Shown here piece after piece: positions 51,942 to 60,889 of a DNA stretch of 64,000 bases; position 1 is the first letter of the stretch; the number at the start of each line of letters is the position of its first letter. The notes beneath the pieces were generated by a model, which was not told where the DNA came from, made no database searches, and saw only the letters and a program-made list of their open reading frames with translations. The DNA comes from M3007 sp041392625. GTDB lineage: Bacteria > Bacteroidota > Bacteroidia > Chitinophagales > Saprospiraceae. The position numbers were made by a program, and so were the translations under genes. The stretch lies in NCBI GenBank assembly GCA_041392625.1, contig JAWKLR010000015.1:20601-84600 (forward strand), given 5' to 3'.

Positions 51942-53056
51942 AAATTGTAATTGTATCTCCGGCTCACCCCTTGCGGGGAGGCATTGCCGCAAGTTCTGAA
52001 CGACTTGCAATCGCTTTACAAGATGCAGGGCATGAGGTATGTTTGTTTTCATTTTCACTTCAGTATCCGTCTGTTCTTTTTCCGGGAAAAACCCAGTTTA
52101 CAGACGATCCACCGCCGCCCTCACTTCGGATTCGGACCCTGCTCAACAGCGTCAATCCGATCAATTGGGTGCTCAGTGCACGCGCACTGGCCCAGGAGCA
52201 ACCAGACCTGGTAATCACACGGTATTGGCTGCCCTTTATGGGACCCTGTTTGGGTACCGTGCTTCGCCTGGCCCAATTTTTCGCAAGAAATAAATTTAGA
52301 AGTACCGCACTGGTGGATAACCTGATTCCCCACGAAACGCGCCCGGGCGACACCTTGTTCTCCCGATATTTTGTCGGAGCATGTACGGACTTTGTAGTTA
52401 TGTCAAAGTCGGTAGAGGAGGATATCCGTAAATTCTCTGATAAACCGGTTCAATTTGCGCCACATCCGATTTACGATATTTATCATAGCCTTGTGGAAAA
52501 AGATCAGGCGCGAAAGAAATTGGGTTTGCCTGCTGAGGTACCCATGGTCTTGTTTTTTGGATTTATCCGTGCATATAAGGGCCTTGATTTACTGTTGAAT
52601 GCCCTGGCAAGTGCTCCTGAGGTGCATGCGGTTGTTGCAGGAGAATGTTATGGCGATTGGGCACCATATGCCAAATTAATTGAAGAAAATGGGCTCACAG
52701 ATCGGGTGCATGTGTACAGCGATTTTATACCAAACGATGAGGTGCGCTATTACTTCAGTGCTGCGGAATTGGTGGTGCAACCCTACAAAACTGCAACACA
52801 AAGCGGAATTTCCCAGATTGCCTATCATTTTGATAAACCCATGGTTGTTACGAATGTAGGAGGACTTCCGGAAATTGTAACCGAAGGTGTTTCCGGCTAT
52901 GTGGTGCCCACCGACCCGGCAGCCATTGCCGCTGCAATTCGTGATTTTTATGAAAATAACCGGGAGGAAGCACTGCAATTTGGCGTGGCCGAGGAGAAAA
53001 AACGGTTTTCCTGGGAACATCTTGTTCAGGTGATATTGGGTGCCACACACAGTTAG
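51938..53056 (+). CDS. Family 4 glycosyltransferase
   Basis: 372 residues, GT-B fold: N-terminal P-L-R-G-G-I-A-A-S-S-E-R (acceptor side), then V-L-F-F-G-F-I-R-A-Y-K-G-L-D-L-L-L, V-V-Q-P-Y-K-T-A-T-Q-S-G-I (E/Q-x7-E-like motif) and V-V-T-N-V-G-G-L-P-E-I-V (donor side). Retaining GT4 with unknown sugar. Start overlaps the GT2 stop. Confidence 0.92.
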   Translation: MKIVIVSPAHPLRGGIAASSERLAIALQDAGHEVCLFSFSLQYPSVLFPGKTQFTDDPPPPSLRIRTLLNSVNPINWVLSARALAQEQPDLVITRYWLPFMGPCLGTVLRLAQFFARNKFRSTALVDNLIPHETRPGDTLFSRYFVGACTDFVVMSKSVEEDIRKFSDKPVQFAPHPIYDIYHSLVEKDQARKKLGLPAEVPMVLFFGFIRAYKGLDLLLNALASAPEVHAVVAGECYGDWAPYAKLIEENGLTDRVHVYSDFIPNDEVRYYFSAAELVVQPYKTATQSGISQIAYHFDKPMVVTNVGGLPEIVTEGVSGYVVPTDPAAIAAAIRDFYENNREEALQFGVAEEKKRFSWEHLVQVILGATHS

Positions 53057-53086
53057 AACCCAGATCCGTTCATCAAAGTTTAGACA

Positions 53087-53878
53087 ATGAAACAAACTAT
53101 TCCGATGTATCAGGTTGATGCATTTACCGATCGGGTTTTTTCCGGCAATCCGGCAGCGGTTTGTATTCTGGACAGTTGGCTTGAATCCGAAACAATGCAA
53201 CAAATTGCTGCAGAAAACAACCTGGCTGAAACGGCATTTGTTGTTCGGGAAAATACCGATTACGCCATCCGTTGGTTTACGCCGGTTACCGAGGTGGATC
53301 TGTGTGGGCATGCAACCCTGGCTACAGCACGCATCCTTTTTTCATATTATCCTCCAGGCAGTGATGAAATCAGGTTTCAGTCGGTGAACAGTGGGATACT
53401 AATGGTCACCCGCGAAGCGGACAGTCTTACACTAAATTTTCCAGCAGATACATTTGAATCAGTGTCCCCTCCACCGGGCTTGATTGAGGCCATGGGGAGC
53501 CAACCAGAAGCGGTGTTTAAAGGTAAAACCGATTACCTGTTGGTATATAAAACACAGCAGGGAATCCAGGATTTGAAACCGGATTTTGTGCAACTGCGCG
53601 CAGTGAATGCTCGGGGAGTAATTGCAACTGCACCCGGAACTGATGTAGATTTCGTTTCCCGCTTTTTTGCGCCACAATGCGGCATCGATGAAGACCCGGT
53701 AACCGGATCGGCACACACCACCTTGGTTCCGTATTGGCACTCCGTGACTGGAAAAGAAAATCTGACTGCCCGACAGATTTCATCCCGGGGTGGTTTTTTG
53801 AACTGCTCCATAAAAGGCGACAGGGTTTACCTCAATGGGCAATCTGTTGTTTATCTTAAAGGCGAAATTGAACTGTAG
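53087..53878 (+). CDS. PhzF family isomerase/epimerase
   Basis: 263 residues. PhzF-fold marks: Y-Q-V-D-A-F-T-D, G-N-P-A-A-V-C, N-L-A-E-T-A-F-V (catalytic Glu), G-H-A-T-L-A-T-A and D-E-D-P-V-T-G-S-A-H-T-T-L-V-P-Y-W. Members isomerise dihydrohydroxyanthranilate or related compounds; most stand-alone copies have no known substrate, and no phz genes are present here. 30 bp after the GT4 gene. Confidence 0.92.
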   Translation: MKQTIPMYQVDAFTDRVFSGNPAAVCILDSWLESETMQQIAAENNLAETAFVVRENTDYAIRWFTPVTEVDLCGHATLATARILFSYYPPGSDEIRFQSVNSGILMVTREADSLTLNFPADTFESVSPPPGLIEAMGSQPEAVFKGKTDYLLVYKTQQGIQDLKPDFVQLRAVNARGVIATAPGTDVDFVSRFFAPQCGIDEDPVTGSAHTTLVPYWHSVTGKENLTARQISSRGGFLNCSIKGDRVYLNGQSVVYLKGEIEL

Positions 53879-53937
53879 GCTTGTTCCGGTTACTTCAATT
53901 TTGACAAACCATTTATTCATTCAGAAAGCACTGAAGG

Positions 53938-54957
53938 ATGTCCATGAACTCAATCAAGTCATTTATCGAAGGGCTCCCCAAGACCGAATTGCATTTGCAT
54001 ATTGAAGGTAGTTTTGAACCAGAACTGATGTTTGAGATTGCCCGGCGCAACCAGATCGAAATCCCATTTGATTCGGTTGAAGCCGTTCGGGAGGCGTACT
54101 CTTTTAATAACTTACAGGAGTTTCTGGACATTTATTACGCCGGTGCAAACGTGCTCATTTCCGAGCGGGATTTTTACGATTTAACCTGGGCGTATTTGCA
54201 AAAAGTCCACAGTCAAAATGTAGTGCACGTGGAGGTGTTTTTTGATCCACAAACCCATACCGATCGGGGCGTGGCATTTTCCACCGTGATCCAGGGCATC
54301 AAACGCGCATTGGAGGATGGGAAAAACACCTTGGGCATTAGTTACCGGTTGATCATGTCTTTCCTGCGCCACCTGGATGAGCAGGCAGCCTTTGATACCC
54401 TGGAAGCATGTTTATCTCACCGCGATTGGATTGATGGAATTGGGCTGGACTCCTCGGAGGTGGGAAATCCACCTTCCAAGTTTGAACAGGTGTTTGCAAA
54501 AGCCCGTGAATTGGGCTTCAAAGTAGTAGCACATGCTGGGGAAGAAGGCCCCGCATCCTATATTTGGGAGGCTCTTGATTTGTTGCAGGTTTGTCGGATC
54601 GATCATGGAAACCGCTCCATGGATGATGAGCAGTTACTCGAGCGCCTGGTTAATGAACAAATGCCCTTGACCCTTTGCCCGCTTTCCAATTTGGAATTAA
54701 AGGTGATTCAGGATTTGAAAGAACATCCCGTTGCTAAAATGATGGACCGCGGTATTTTAGCCACCATACATTCGGATGATCCTGCCTATTTTGGAGGGTA
54801 TATGAACGAGAATTTTTTGGGAGTAGCCGAGGCATTGCAGTTATCCAAAAAGCAACTTGCTGAACTTGCAGGAAACGGATTCAAAGCGAGTTGGCTTAGC
54901 GATGAAGAAAAATCAAAATGGCTGGCAGAAATTGATCGCTACCTGGATGCAAACTAA
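53938..54957 (+). CDS. Adenine deaminase (adenosine deaminase superfamily)
   Basis: 339 residues. E-L-H-L-H-I-E-G-S (zinc ligands), V-V-A-H-A-G-E-E-G-P, D-H-G-N-R-S-M-D-D, L-P-L-T-L-C-P-L-S-N and I-H-S-D-D-P-A-Y-F-G-G-Y. The pattern C-P-L-S-N-L-x-L-x-V and D-D-P-A-Y-F-G-G-Y is that of the AAH1-type adenine deaminases and not of mammalian adenosine deaminase. Deaminates adenine to hypoxanthine in purine salvage. Confidence 0.9.
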   Translation: MSMNSIKSFIEGLPKTELHLHIEGSFEPELMFEIARRNQIEIPFDSVEAVREAYSFNNLQEFLDIYYAGANVLISERDFYDLTWAYLQKVHSQNVVHVEVFFDPQTHTDRGVAFSTVIQGIKRALEDGKNTLGISYRLIMSFLRHLDEQAAFDTLEACLSHRDWIDGIGLDSSEVGNPPSKFEQVFAKARELGFKVVAHAGEEGPASYIWEALDLLQVCRIDHGNRSMDDEQLLERLVNEQMPLTLCPLSNLELKVIQDLKEHPVAKMMDRGILATIHSDDPAYFGGYMNENFLGVAEALQLSKKQLAELAGNGFKASWLSDEEKSKWLAEIDRYLDAN

Positions 54958-55170
54958 GTCCGGGTCGGGCCAACTGTTCGTAATAGTTCCGGATTAAAGT
55001 TATTGATTTCAAGACTTCTGCGCTGGATGTTCTCCGAACTCCACACAAATGTGTATTTTCCCCAAAATCATATTTTTAGGGAATGCAACTGTAAATAGCC
55101 TTGTGTCTCTTCCTGTCTCGGGTGGAAGATCAGGCGTATTTGCAACGATAAATCCCAGCATAGTATTTAC

Positions 55171-56322
55171 ATGGACAAACAAATAGACAGTTTACCAGAA
55201 TCCGATCTGGTATCTATACGGCATTTTTTACATGCAAATCCGGAGTTGTCGGGTCAAGAGGAACATACCGCACAATTTATCCTGCAACATTTAAAGTCCT
55301 GCAATCCAAACCGCATTCAAACCGGTATAGGCGGTCATGGACTGATCGCAGAATTTGAGGGGGCAGGTCCGGGTAAAACCATTTTATTTCGGGCAGACAT
55401 GGATGCCTTGCCCATCCAGGAAAACCATCAGTTTGCACATGCTTCCCGGGCCAAGGGCGTTTCTCATACCTGTGGTCATGACGGACATACAACCGTACTG
55501 TTGGGCCTAGCACGATGTCTTCAGGAACAGCCATTACAAAATGGCAAAGTGGTTTTGTTGTTTCAGCCTGCGGAAGAAACCGGGATGGGCGCTCAGCAGG
55601 TACTGGAAGATCCGGAAAGCAAGTTACAGGCTGACTTTGCTTTTGCCTTTCACAATTTGCCAGGGTATCCGCTTGGGCAGATTGTATTGAAAGACCATTC
55701 CTTTACGGCATCTGTAAGGAGTGTCTGTATCCGTTTGGAGGGCATAACTGCACATGCCGGTGAACCGGAAAATGGCCGAAACCCGGCCCTTGCACTCGCT
55801 CAGATTATCCAGGAAACCAGTTTGCTTTCAAACAATCAGGTAGATCGTTCGGATTTTACCCTGATCACACCGGTTTACATCCGGATGGGAGAAATTGCTT
55901 ACGGAGTTTCTGCCGGTTCGGGTGAATTGCACCTGACTATCCGCACCTGGACAGAACGGGAATTGCAATTGCTTTCGGATAAAATTGAGTCGATCGTTCG
56001 GCATGCAGCAGATGCATACCAGCTGGGCTATACACTGGAATGGAGTCAGCATTTTCGGGCAAATGAAAACCACCCTGAGGCGATGCAATTTTTAAGAGAA
56101 GCCGTTTCCCGGGCAGGTTTGGAATCAACGGATCGTCAGTATCCGTTTAAGTGGGGGGAGGATTTCGGACTATTTACCCAACAATTCAAAGGTGCCATGT
56201 TTGGTATTGGTTCGGGAGTGGATTGTCCGGCGCTGCATCATCCGGATTACGATTTTCCAGATCAAATAATTCCTGTGGGAATCAAAATTTTTAATACACT
56301 CATTTCGCGCATACTGGATTAA
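55171..56322 (+). CDS. M20-family amidohydrolase (IAA-amino-acid hydrolase-like)
   Basis: 383 residues. Peptidase M20D features: I-R-H-F-L-H-A-N-P-E-L-S-G-Q-E, F-R-A-D-M-D-A-L-P-I, H-T-C-G-H-D-G-H-T-T, F-Q-P-A-E-E-T-G-M-G-A (catalytic Glu) and a dimerisation domain (about 175-290). The final metal ligand is in F-G-I-G-S-G-V-D-C-P-A-L-H-H-P-D. Hydrolyses N-acyl amino acids or dipeptide conjugates. Stop 1 bp from the alanine racemase start, so co-translated. Confidence 0.92.
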   Translation: MDKQIDSLPESDLVSIRHFLHANPELSGQEEHTAQFILQHLKSCNPNRIQTGIGGHGLIAEFEGAGPGKTILFRADMDALPIQENHQFAHASRAKGVSHTCGHDGHTTVLLGLARCLQEQPLQNGKVVLLFQPAEETGMGAQQVLEDPESKLQADFAFAFHNLPGYPLGQIVLKDHSFTASVRSVCIRLEGITAHAGEPENGRNPALALAQIIQETSLLSNNQVDRSDFTLITPVYIRMGEIAYGVSAGSGELHLTIRTWTERELQLLSDKIESIVRHAADAYQLGYTLEWSQHFRANENHPEAMQFLREAVSRAGLESTDRQYPFKWGEDFGLFTQQFKGAMFGIGSGVDCPALHHPDYDFPDQIIPVGIKIFNTLISRILD

Positions 56323-56323
56323 C

Positions 56324-57475
56324 ATGTTGTATACTTCGTATATTGAAATCAGCGAATCTGCGCTGGCTCATAATCTTGATTTTATTCGAACATTTATTGG
56401 CGATTCCGTACAGTTTTCATCTGTTGTTAAAGGGAATGCATACGGCCACGGCATTGAAGTAATCGTGCCCCTGGAGGAAAAGTATGGGCAGCGGCATTTT
56501 TCCGTATTCAGTGCGGACGAAGCTTTTCGCGTAAAGGAGGCCAGCCAGGCCGGAAGTACGATTCTGATTATGGGTATGTTGGATAACTATCAGTTGGAGT
56601 GGGCAATTGAAAATGAAATCGAGTTTTTTGTTTTTAATAAACACAGGCTGGACCATGCGCTTCAATTTGCCAGGAAAATTGGAAAAAAAGCCCTGGTTCA
56701 CCTGGAGGCAGAAACCGGAATGAACCGAACGGGTTTTCAAAAAAATGAACTGGCAGAGGCAGGAAAATTATTACAGGAAAATCCAGATGCCATCCAGTTT
56801 AGGGCTCTGTGTACACATTATGCTGGCGCAGAAAGCATTGCCAATTATTACCGGATTCAGCAGCAAAAGAAACGGTTCAAATCGGCATTAAAACAGTTGG
56901 ACCGAATGGGGTTAAAGCCGGATATCCTGCATACTGCCTGTTCAGCAGCATCGCTCCGTTATCCTGAAACCCAGTTGGATCTGGTTCGAATCGGCATTTT
57001 GCAATATGGCTTTTTTCCAAGCAAAGAAATTCTCGTAGATTACCTCATCAAAAACAAAGAAACCGTAACTCCGATTGAGCGGATCATATCCTGGAAGAGT
57101 GTGGTGATGGATATCAAACGGGTGAAGACAGGCGAGTTTATTGGCTATGGAACATCCTATTTTGCGAACTCAGATCTGGATGTTGCCATTATTCCGGTTG
57201 GCTATAGCCACGGGTTTAGCAGGTCACTCAGTAATTTGGGACGGGTACTCATCCGGGGGCAGGTCGCTCCGGTTGTTGGGACGGTGAATATGAACATGAT
57301 CTCCGTTGATATCAGCAACAGCGGCGGGGTTCAGATTGGTGATGAGGTTGTATTGGTTGGGCGACAGGGTGAGTTGGAAGTGACCGTAGCATCATTCAGT
57401 GATATGAGCCACCAAATAAACTATGAGTTATTAACCCGGTTGCCCCAGAACCTGCCCCGAAGAGTAATTGAATAA
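56324..57475 (+). CDS. alr: Alanine racemase
   Basis: 383 residues. PLP lysine in V-V-K-G-N-A-Y-G-H-G (about 36), Y-G-T-S-Y-F-A-N (catalytic Tyr region) and G-T-V-N-M-N-M-I-S-V-D-I in place of the more usual G-R-V-x-M-D, a known Bacteroidota variation. Supplies D-alanine for peptidoglycan. Follows the M20 gene by 1 bp. Confidence 0.92.
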   Translation: MLYTSYIEISESALAHNLDFIRTFIGDSVQFSSVVKGNAYGHGIEVIVPLEEKYGQRHFSVFSADEAFRVKEASQAGSTILIMGMLDNYQLEWAIENEIEFFVFNKHRLDHALQFARKIGKKALVHLEAETGMNRTGFQKNELAEAGKLLQENPDAIQFRALCTHYAGAESIANYYRIQQQKKRFKSALKQLDRMGLKPDILHTACSAASLRYPETQLDLVRIGILQYGFFPSKEILVDYLIKNKETVTPIERIISWKSVVMDIKRVKTGEFIGYGTSYFANSDLDVAIIPVGYSHGFSRSLSNLGRVLIRGQVAPVVGTVNMNMISVDISNSGGVQIGDEVVLVGRQGELEVTVASFSDMSHQINYELLTRLPQNLPRRVIE

Positions 57476-57522
57476 AAACTGATCCTATTTATCCTCTTTC
57501 ATCAAATCTAAAGCCAGTTGTC

Positions 57523-57882
57523 ATGGAAATTTTGTCTACAATTCTCATCGGCTTGGTAGCCGTTTTTCACCTCTATATCATGTGGTTTGAAATGTTTGCC
57601 TGGGAAACACGTGGCCGAAAGGTATTTCGCAATTTTCCTCCAGAACGCTTCGCTCAGACCAAAGTAATGGCAGGAAACCAGGGGCTTTACAATGGGTTTC
57701 TCGCCGCCGGATTGATTTGGACATTCTTTATTGACAACCCTGAATGGAAGTTGTATGTGTCTATCTTTTTTCTGACTTGTGTTTTGATTGCCGGCATCTA
57801 TGGAGCCCTTACAGCAGATAAAAAAATATTGTATGTGCAGGCGCTTCCAGCACTTATTGCTTTGATTTTACTACATCTTTAA
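57523..57882 (+). CDS. DUF1304 family membrane protein
   Basis: 119 residues, four hydrophobic helices. The family pattern H-L-Y-I-M-W-F-E-M-F-A-W, N-Q-G-L-Y-N-G-F-L-A-A-G-L-I-W and I-A-G-I-Y-G-A-L-T fits DUF1304. Function unknown. First of three small membrane-protein genes that follow alr. Confidence 0.88.
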   Translation: MEILSTILIGLVAVFHLYIMWFEMFAWETRGRKVFRNFPPERFAQTKVMAGNQGLYNGFLAAGLIWTFFIDNPEWKLYVSIFFLTCVLIAGIYGALTADKKILYVQALPALIALILLHL

Positions 57883-57912
57883 ACAGGTGTTCTTTTCTGA
57901 AATTTACGTGCT

Positions 57913-58098
57913 ATGCTAAAAGAAACACCGGCTCGTACCTTCATTTTTTTGGGGATTGTCCTCGTTTCTCTAGGGGTTACGGCCTCTACAGTATTTAAGG
58001 AACATACAAGCAGCCTTGGAACCGTTTTAATTGCTGTTGGCGGGCTGGCATTTCTGATTGGCATGCAGCGAAAACAAACTGAAGAAGGGGGGAAGTAG
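57913..58098 (+). CDS. Small two-helix membrane protein
   Basis: 61 residues: a first helix I-F-L-G-I-V-L-V-S-L-G-V, a second L-G-T-V-L-I-A-V-G-G-L-A-F-L-I-G, and a short charged tail. No recognisable family. Placed 30 bp after DUF1304. Confidence 0.6.
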   Translation: MLKETPARTFIFLGIVLVSLGVTASTVFKEHTSSLGTVLIAVGGLAFLIGMQRKQTEEGGK

Positions 58099-58246
58099 GA
58101 TCCTTTTTTTAAGAGAACAATGCTCCACGGCCTCTCATCAAAGTACCTAAACCCGGTTGGGCATGCCCAAATGATCTTTTTGTTTTCATAAAAACTCCTA
58201 TCTTGTTTTCACTTGTGGAAAACTACCTGTCTCAAACCACAAGAAA

Positions 58247-58765
58247 ATGGATACATCGATTACCCACATCCGGCCCCGTTTTGAATTTACGGTGCCTTTT
58301 CCTCCCGGGGAGGTCATGGAGCGTATTGCCGGTCTGAAAGAAAAAGCACGGGGCCAGGTGGTAGGTACGATCATTGACGACCACATCATTCTGGATATCC
58401 CTGCAAGCGATCGGCATTATTGGTCGCCCCAACTCAATTTTCGGGTGGAGGCAGATGAACTCAATCCGGAACATTCGGTTGTTCGGGGCTTGATTGGTCC
58501 GCGCCCGACCGTCTGGACCATGTTTATGTTTATCTATTTTTCAGTAGGTACGCTTGGCTTTTTTGTGGCATCCTTTGGGTTTATAAAATGGCGAATGGGG
58601 GAGTTTTCCTACTTTACCCTGGCACTTCCACTGGCCATTATTTTTATGCTGACGGCCTACCAAACCGGTAAATACGGCGAGCGATTGGGCGCAGATCAGA
58701 TTGAGGTGCTTAAGCAGTTTGTCCGGGATGCCTTGAATATGGAAAAGCCCCAAAATGCGAATTAG
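58247..58765 (+). CDS. Membrane protein of unknown function
   Basis: 172 residues. A soluble N-terminal region (about 1-85), with V-P-F-P-P-G-E-V-M-E-R-I and P-A-S-D-R-H-Y-W-S-P-Q-L and a predicted beta-rich shape, is followed by two membrane helices (about 88-110 and 122-142) and a cytoplasmic helical end. I do not recognise the family. It lies next to other uncharacterised small proteins. Confidence 0.7.
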   Translation: MDTSITHIRPRFEFTVPFPPGEVMERIAGLKEKARGQVVGTIIDDHIILDIPASDRHYWSPQLNFRVEADELNPEHSVVRGLIGPRPTVWTMFMFIYFSVGTLGFFVASFGFIKWRMGEFSYFTLALPLAIIFMLTAYQTGKYGERLGADQIEVLKQFVRDALNMEKPQNAN

Positions 58766-58776
58766 TTAATTTTAAA

Positions 58777-59412
58777 ATGCGAAAAATCGAACACATTTCC
58801 TGGTTCCTGATTCTACTTGTAATCGGGGGGTGCAAACCCGATCCAACGCTGATTGAAGGAAAGGTGGTTGATTTCAAAACCCGTGCTCCACTGGATTCTG
58901 TGCGGTTTCAAATTTGCTCGGCAGATACCGGGGGCGATTGTTTGCCGGGAACGGACTCGGAAGTCTTTTCAGATGCAAATGGACATTTTCAACTCTCCTG
59001 GCCGGCTGATGCCGTTCCGTTGGTTTTAGGTGCTACGGCGAAAGGAGATTATGCTCCGATCCCTTCATTTGAATTTGAGCCAAACAATGCAAATTCAGTC
59101 GTTCTTGAAGCCATGCCATTGGATGGAACGCTTACCCTTGTAATTCGAGATACATCCGGAACAGGCTCCCGGGTTTTCACATATCTTGATAATCCATTGC
59201 TCCGTATTGCCCTCAAAAATACCTATTCGCTGACCGTGCCTGAAACCAATCCCGTACAGTTAGGGCAGGGCGAAAAATACGTTGCGTATTTCAACATGCC
59301 TTCAGAGACTATGGTCTATGTCCACTGGGGCATCAACGATCCGGCCTTTGAATTTCAGGATTCTATATTCCTACCATTGGGTGATACCAACGCATTCACT
59401 ATTGAATATTAA
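58777..59412 (+). CDS. Lipoprotein with carboxypeptidase-regulatory-like domain
   Basis: 211 residues. Lipobox L-V-I-G-G-C at about residue 19, then I-E-G-K-V-V-D-F-K-T-R-A-P-L-D-S-V (CarboxypepD_reg-like beta sandwich) and a second beta-rich half. Function unknown; possibly a surface or periplasmic anchor. Precedes the epimerase gene by 5 bp. Confidence 0.72.
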   Translation: MRKIEHISWFLILLVIGGCKPDPTLIEGKVVDFKTRAPLDSVRFQICSADTGGDCLPGTDSEVFSDANGHFQLSWPADAVPLVLGATAKGDYAPIPSFEFEPNNANSVVLEAMPLDGTLTLVIRDTSGTGSRVFTYLDNPLLRIALKNTYSLTVPETNPVQLGQGEKYVAYFNMPSETMVYVHWGINDPAFEFQDSIFLPLGDTNAFTIEY

Positions 59413-59417
59413 GACCC

Positions 59418-60401
59418 ATGTCTAAAACGGCTTTTGTTACCGGCGGAACTGGTTTTCTGGGCATCAATCTAATCCGTGCTTTGTGTGCTGAAGGTTGGCA
59501 CCTGACGGTTTTGCACAGGGCAAGTTCAAACCTGAAGTACATTCAGGATTTACCCATTCAATTGGTCAAGGGTTCCATCACCGACCGGGAATCTCTTGAG
59601 CGTGTTATGCCTGAAGGCTTGGATGTGGTGTTCCATCTTGCTGGCGATACAAATATGTGGTCGCGGAACAATGCACGCCAGACCGAAATCAATGTGGATG
59701 GTACCCGAAATATGATTGAAGTGTCTGCGCAAAAAAAGGCGACGACATTTATCCACACATCCAGCATTTCTGCCTGGCGGTCGGGGGATCATCAGATTGA
59801 TGAAACAAGTCCGCAGCTGGGTGGGCAATCCTGGATCAATTATGAAAAATCCAAATTTTTAGGTGAGGAGGAAGCTAGAAAAGGCTTGGCGTTGGGCCTG
59901 CGGGTGGTGATTATCAATCCCGGTTCGATTGTTGGTCCTTACGACTCTGGCACCTGGGCAAAAATGTTCTATGCATTGCGGGATAAAAAGGCACCCGGAA
60001 CCCCTCCGGGAAACAATAGTTATGTGCATGTACATGATGTGGTGCAGGCTCTGATTCTGGCTGTTGAAAAAGGGCAAAATGGGCACAACTACATCATCAC
60101 GGGCGAGAACACCTCCATCAAGACCTTTATTCAGGAGGTAGCAGGATTGTTGGAACTGGAACGGATACCTCCGGTATTGCCGGGTTGGTTCCTCAAGATC
60201 GTTGCCAGACTTATGGCTTTTACCGCTCTTTTTACGGGGAAAGAGCCTACACTGACTCCTGAAATTGCAGTGTTTTTATCCCGCAAAAATCTGGCATTCT
60301 CCAGTGAAAAAGCATTGCGGGAACTGGGCTACAAGCAGACACCCTGGCGTGAAGGCCTACGGGCAAACTACGAATGGCTGAAACAGGAGGGATTGTTGTA
60401 A
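59418..60401 (+). CDS. NAD-dependent epimerase/dehydratase (extended SDR)
   Basis: 327 residues. Nucleotide motif F-V-T-G-G-T-G-F-L-G-I-N-L, D-V-V-F-H-L-A-G-D, and active site S-x-S with Y-E-K-S-K (Y-x-x-x-K). The S-I-V-G-P-Y-D stretch and the I-T-G-E-N-T-S-I-K region fit dihydroflavonol-4-reductase-like or hopanoid/sterol-modifying enzymes. Substrate is open. Confidence 0.87.
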   Translation: MSKTAFVTGGTGFLGINLIRALCAEGWHLTVLHRASSNLKYIQDLPIQLVKGSITDRESLERVMPEGLDVVFHLAGDTNMWSRNNARQTEINVDGTRNMIEVSAQKKATTFIHTSSISAWRSGDHQIDETSPQLGGQSWINYEKSKFLGEEEARKGLALGLRVVIINPGSIVGPYDSGTWAKMFYALRDKKAPGTPPGNNSYVHVHDVVQALILAVEKGQNGHNYIITGENTSIKTFIQEVAGLLELERIPPVLPGWFLKIVARLMAFTALFTGKEPTLTPEIAVFLSRKNLAFSSEKALRELGYKQTPWREGLRANYEWLKQEGLL

Positions 60402-60503
60402 ACGTGTCATCTGGGTTGTTGTGCAAAAAGTACGCTGTCTTGCAAACAAATATCCTGTGATGTGGTTTTGAACGTATTCAAAAACCAATTAAACAGGTTC
60501 GCT

Positions 60504-60686
60504 ATGTTCGGTTTGTTTAAAAAGAAGTCTGGCACAGAAAAACTGGAAGCAAAATACAAGCAGCTCATGGAGGAAGCTTATCGGCTTTCTCATATCGATC
60601 GGGTAGGGAGCGCAGCAAAGACGGCTGAAGCGGAGGCAATTTGGGAGGAAATAGAGGCTTTAAAGGCAAAAGAGAAGTATAACTAA
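60504..60686 (+). CDS. Small Lacal_2735-family protein
   Basis: 60 residues from ATG 60504: M-F-G-L-F-K-K-K-S-G-T-E-K-L-E-A-K-Y, Y-R-L-S-H-I-D-R and A-E-A-E-A-I-W-E-E-I-E-A-L. This matches the short Lacal_2735 family found in Bacteroidota, a helical protein with basic start. Function unknown. Confidence 0.82.
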   Translation: MFGLFKKKSGTEKLEAKYKQLMEEAYRLSHIDRVGSAAKTAEAEAIWEEIEALKAKEKYN

Positions 60687-60707
60687 CACTATTCTTCCAT
60701 CCGTTAT

Positions 60708-60759
60708 CCAATTAATAATTAATCTAATTATAAAATCCGCAATGCGTAATTATAATTGG
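60708..60759. repeat. AT-rich inverted repeat
   Basis: CCAATTAATAATTA (60708-60721) pairs with TAATTATAATTGG (60747-60759), with one bulge. Partly periodic in seven-base words, as with the other hairpins in this window, but weaker. Confidence 0.45.
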
Positions 60760-60889
60760 CTGGAAATGCGATGTAAAAAATAAGATCTTTTATTAATTTG
60801 GTGCATTCAAAACCGTGTCCTCCCTGGTGATCGGATTATGCCCCGTGCAGAAAATTTGTGTTCACAAAAGGGATCGCAAATTTTCATGT

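Noticed and set aside
58157..58170. Palindrome TTGGGCATGCCCAA as an operator
   Set aside because: It is perfect, but lies between weakly defined genes, with no promoter box nearby; too short for a claim.
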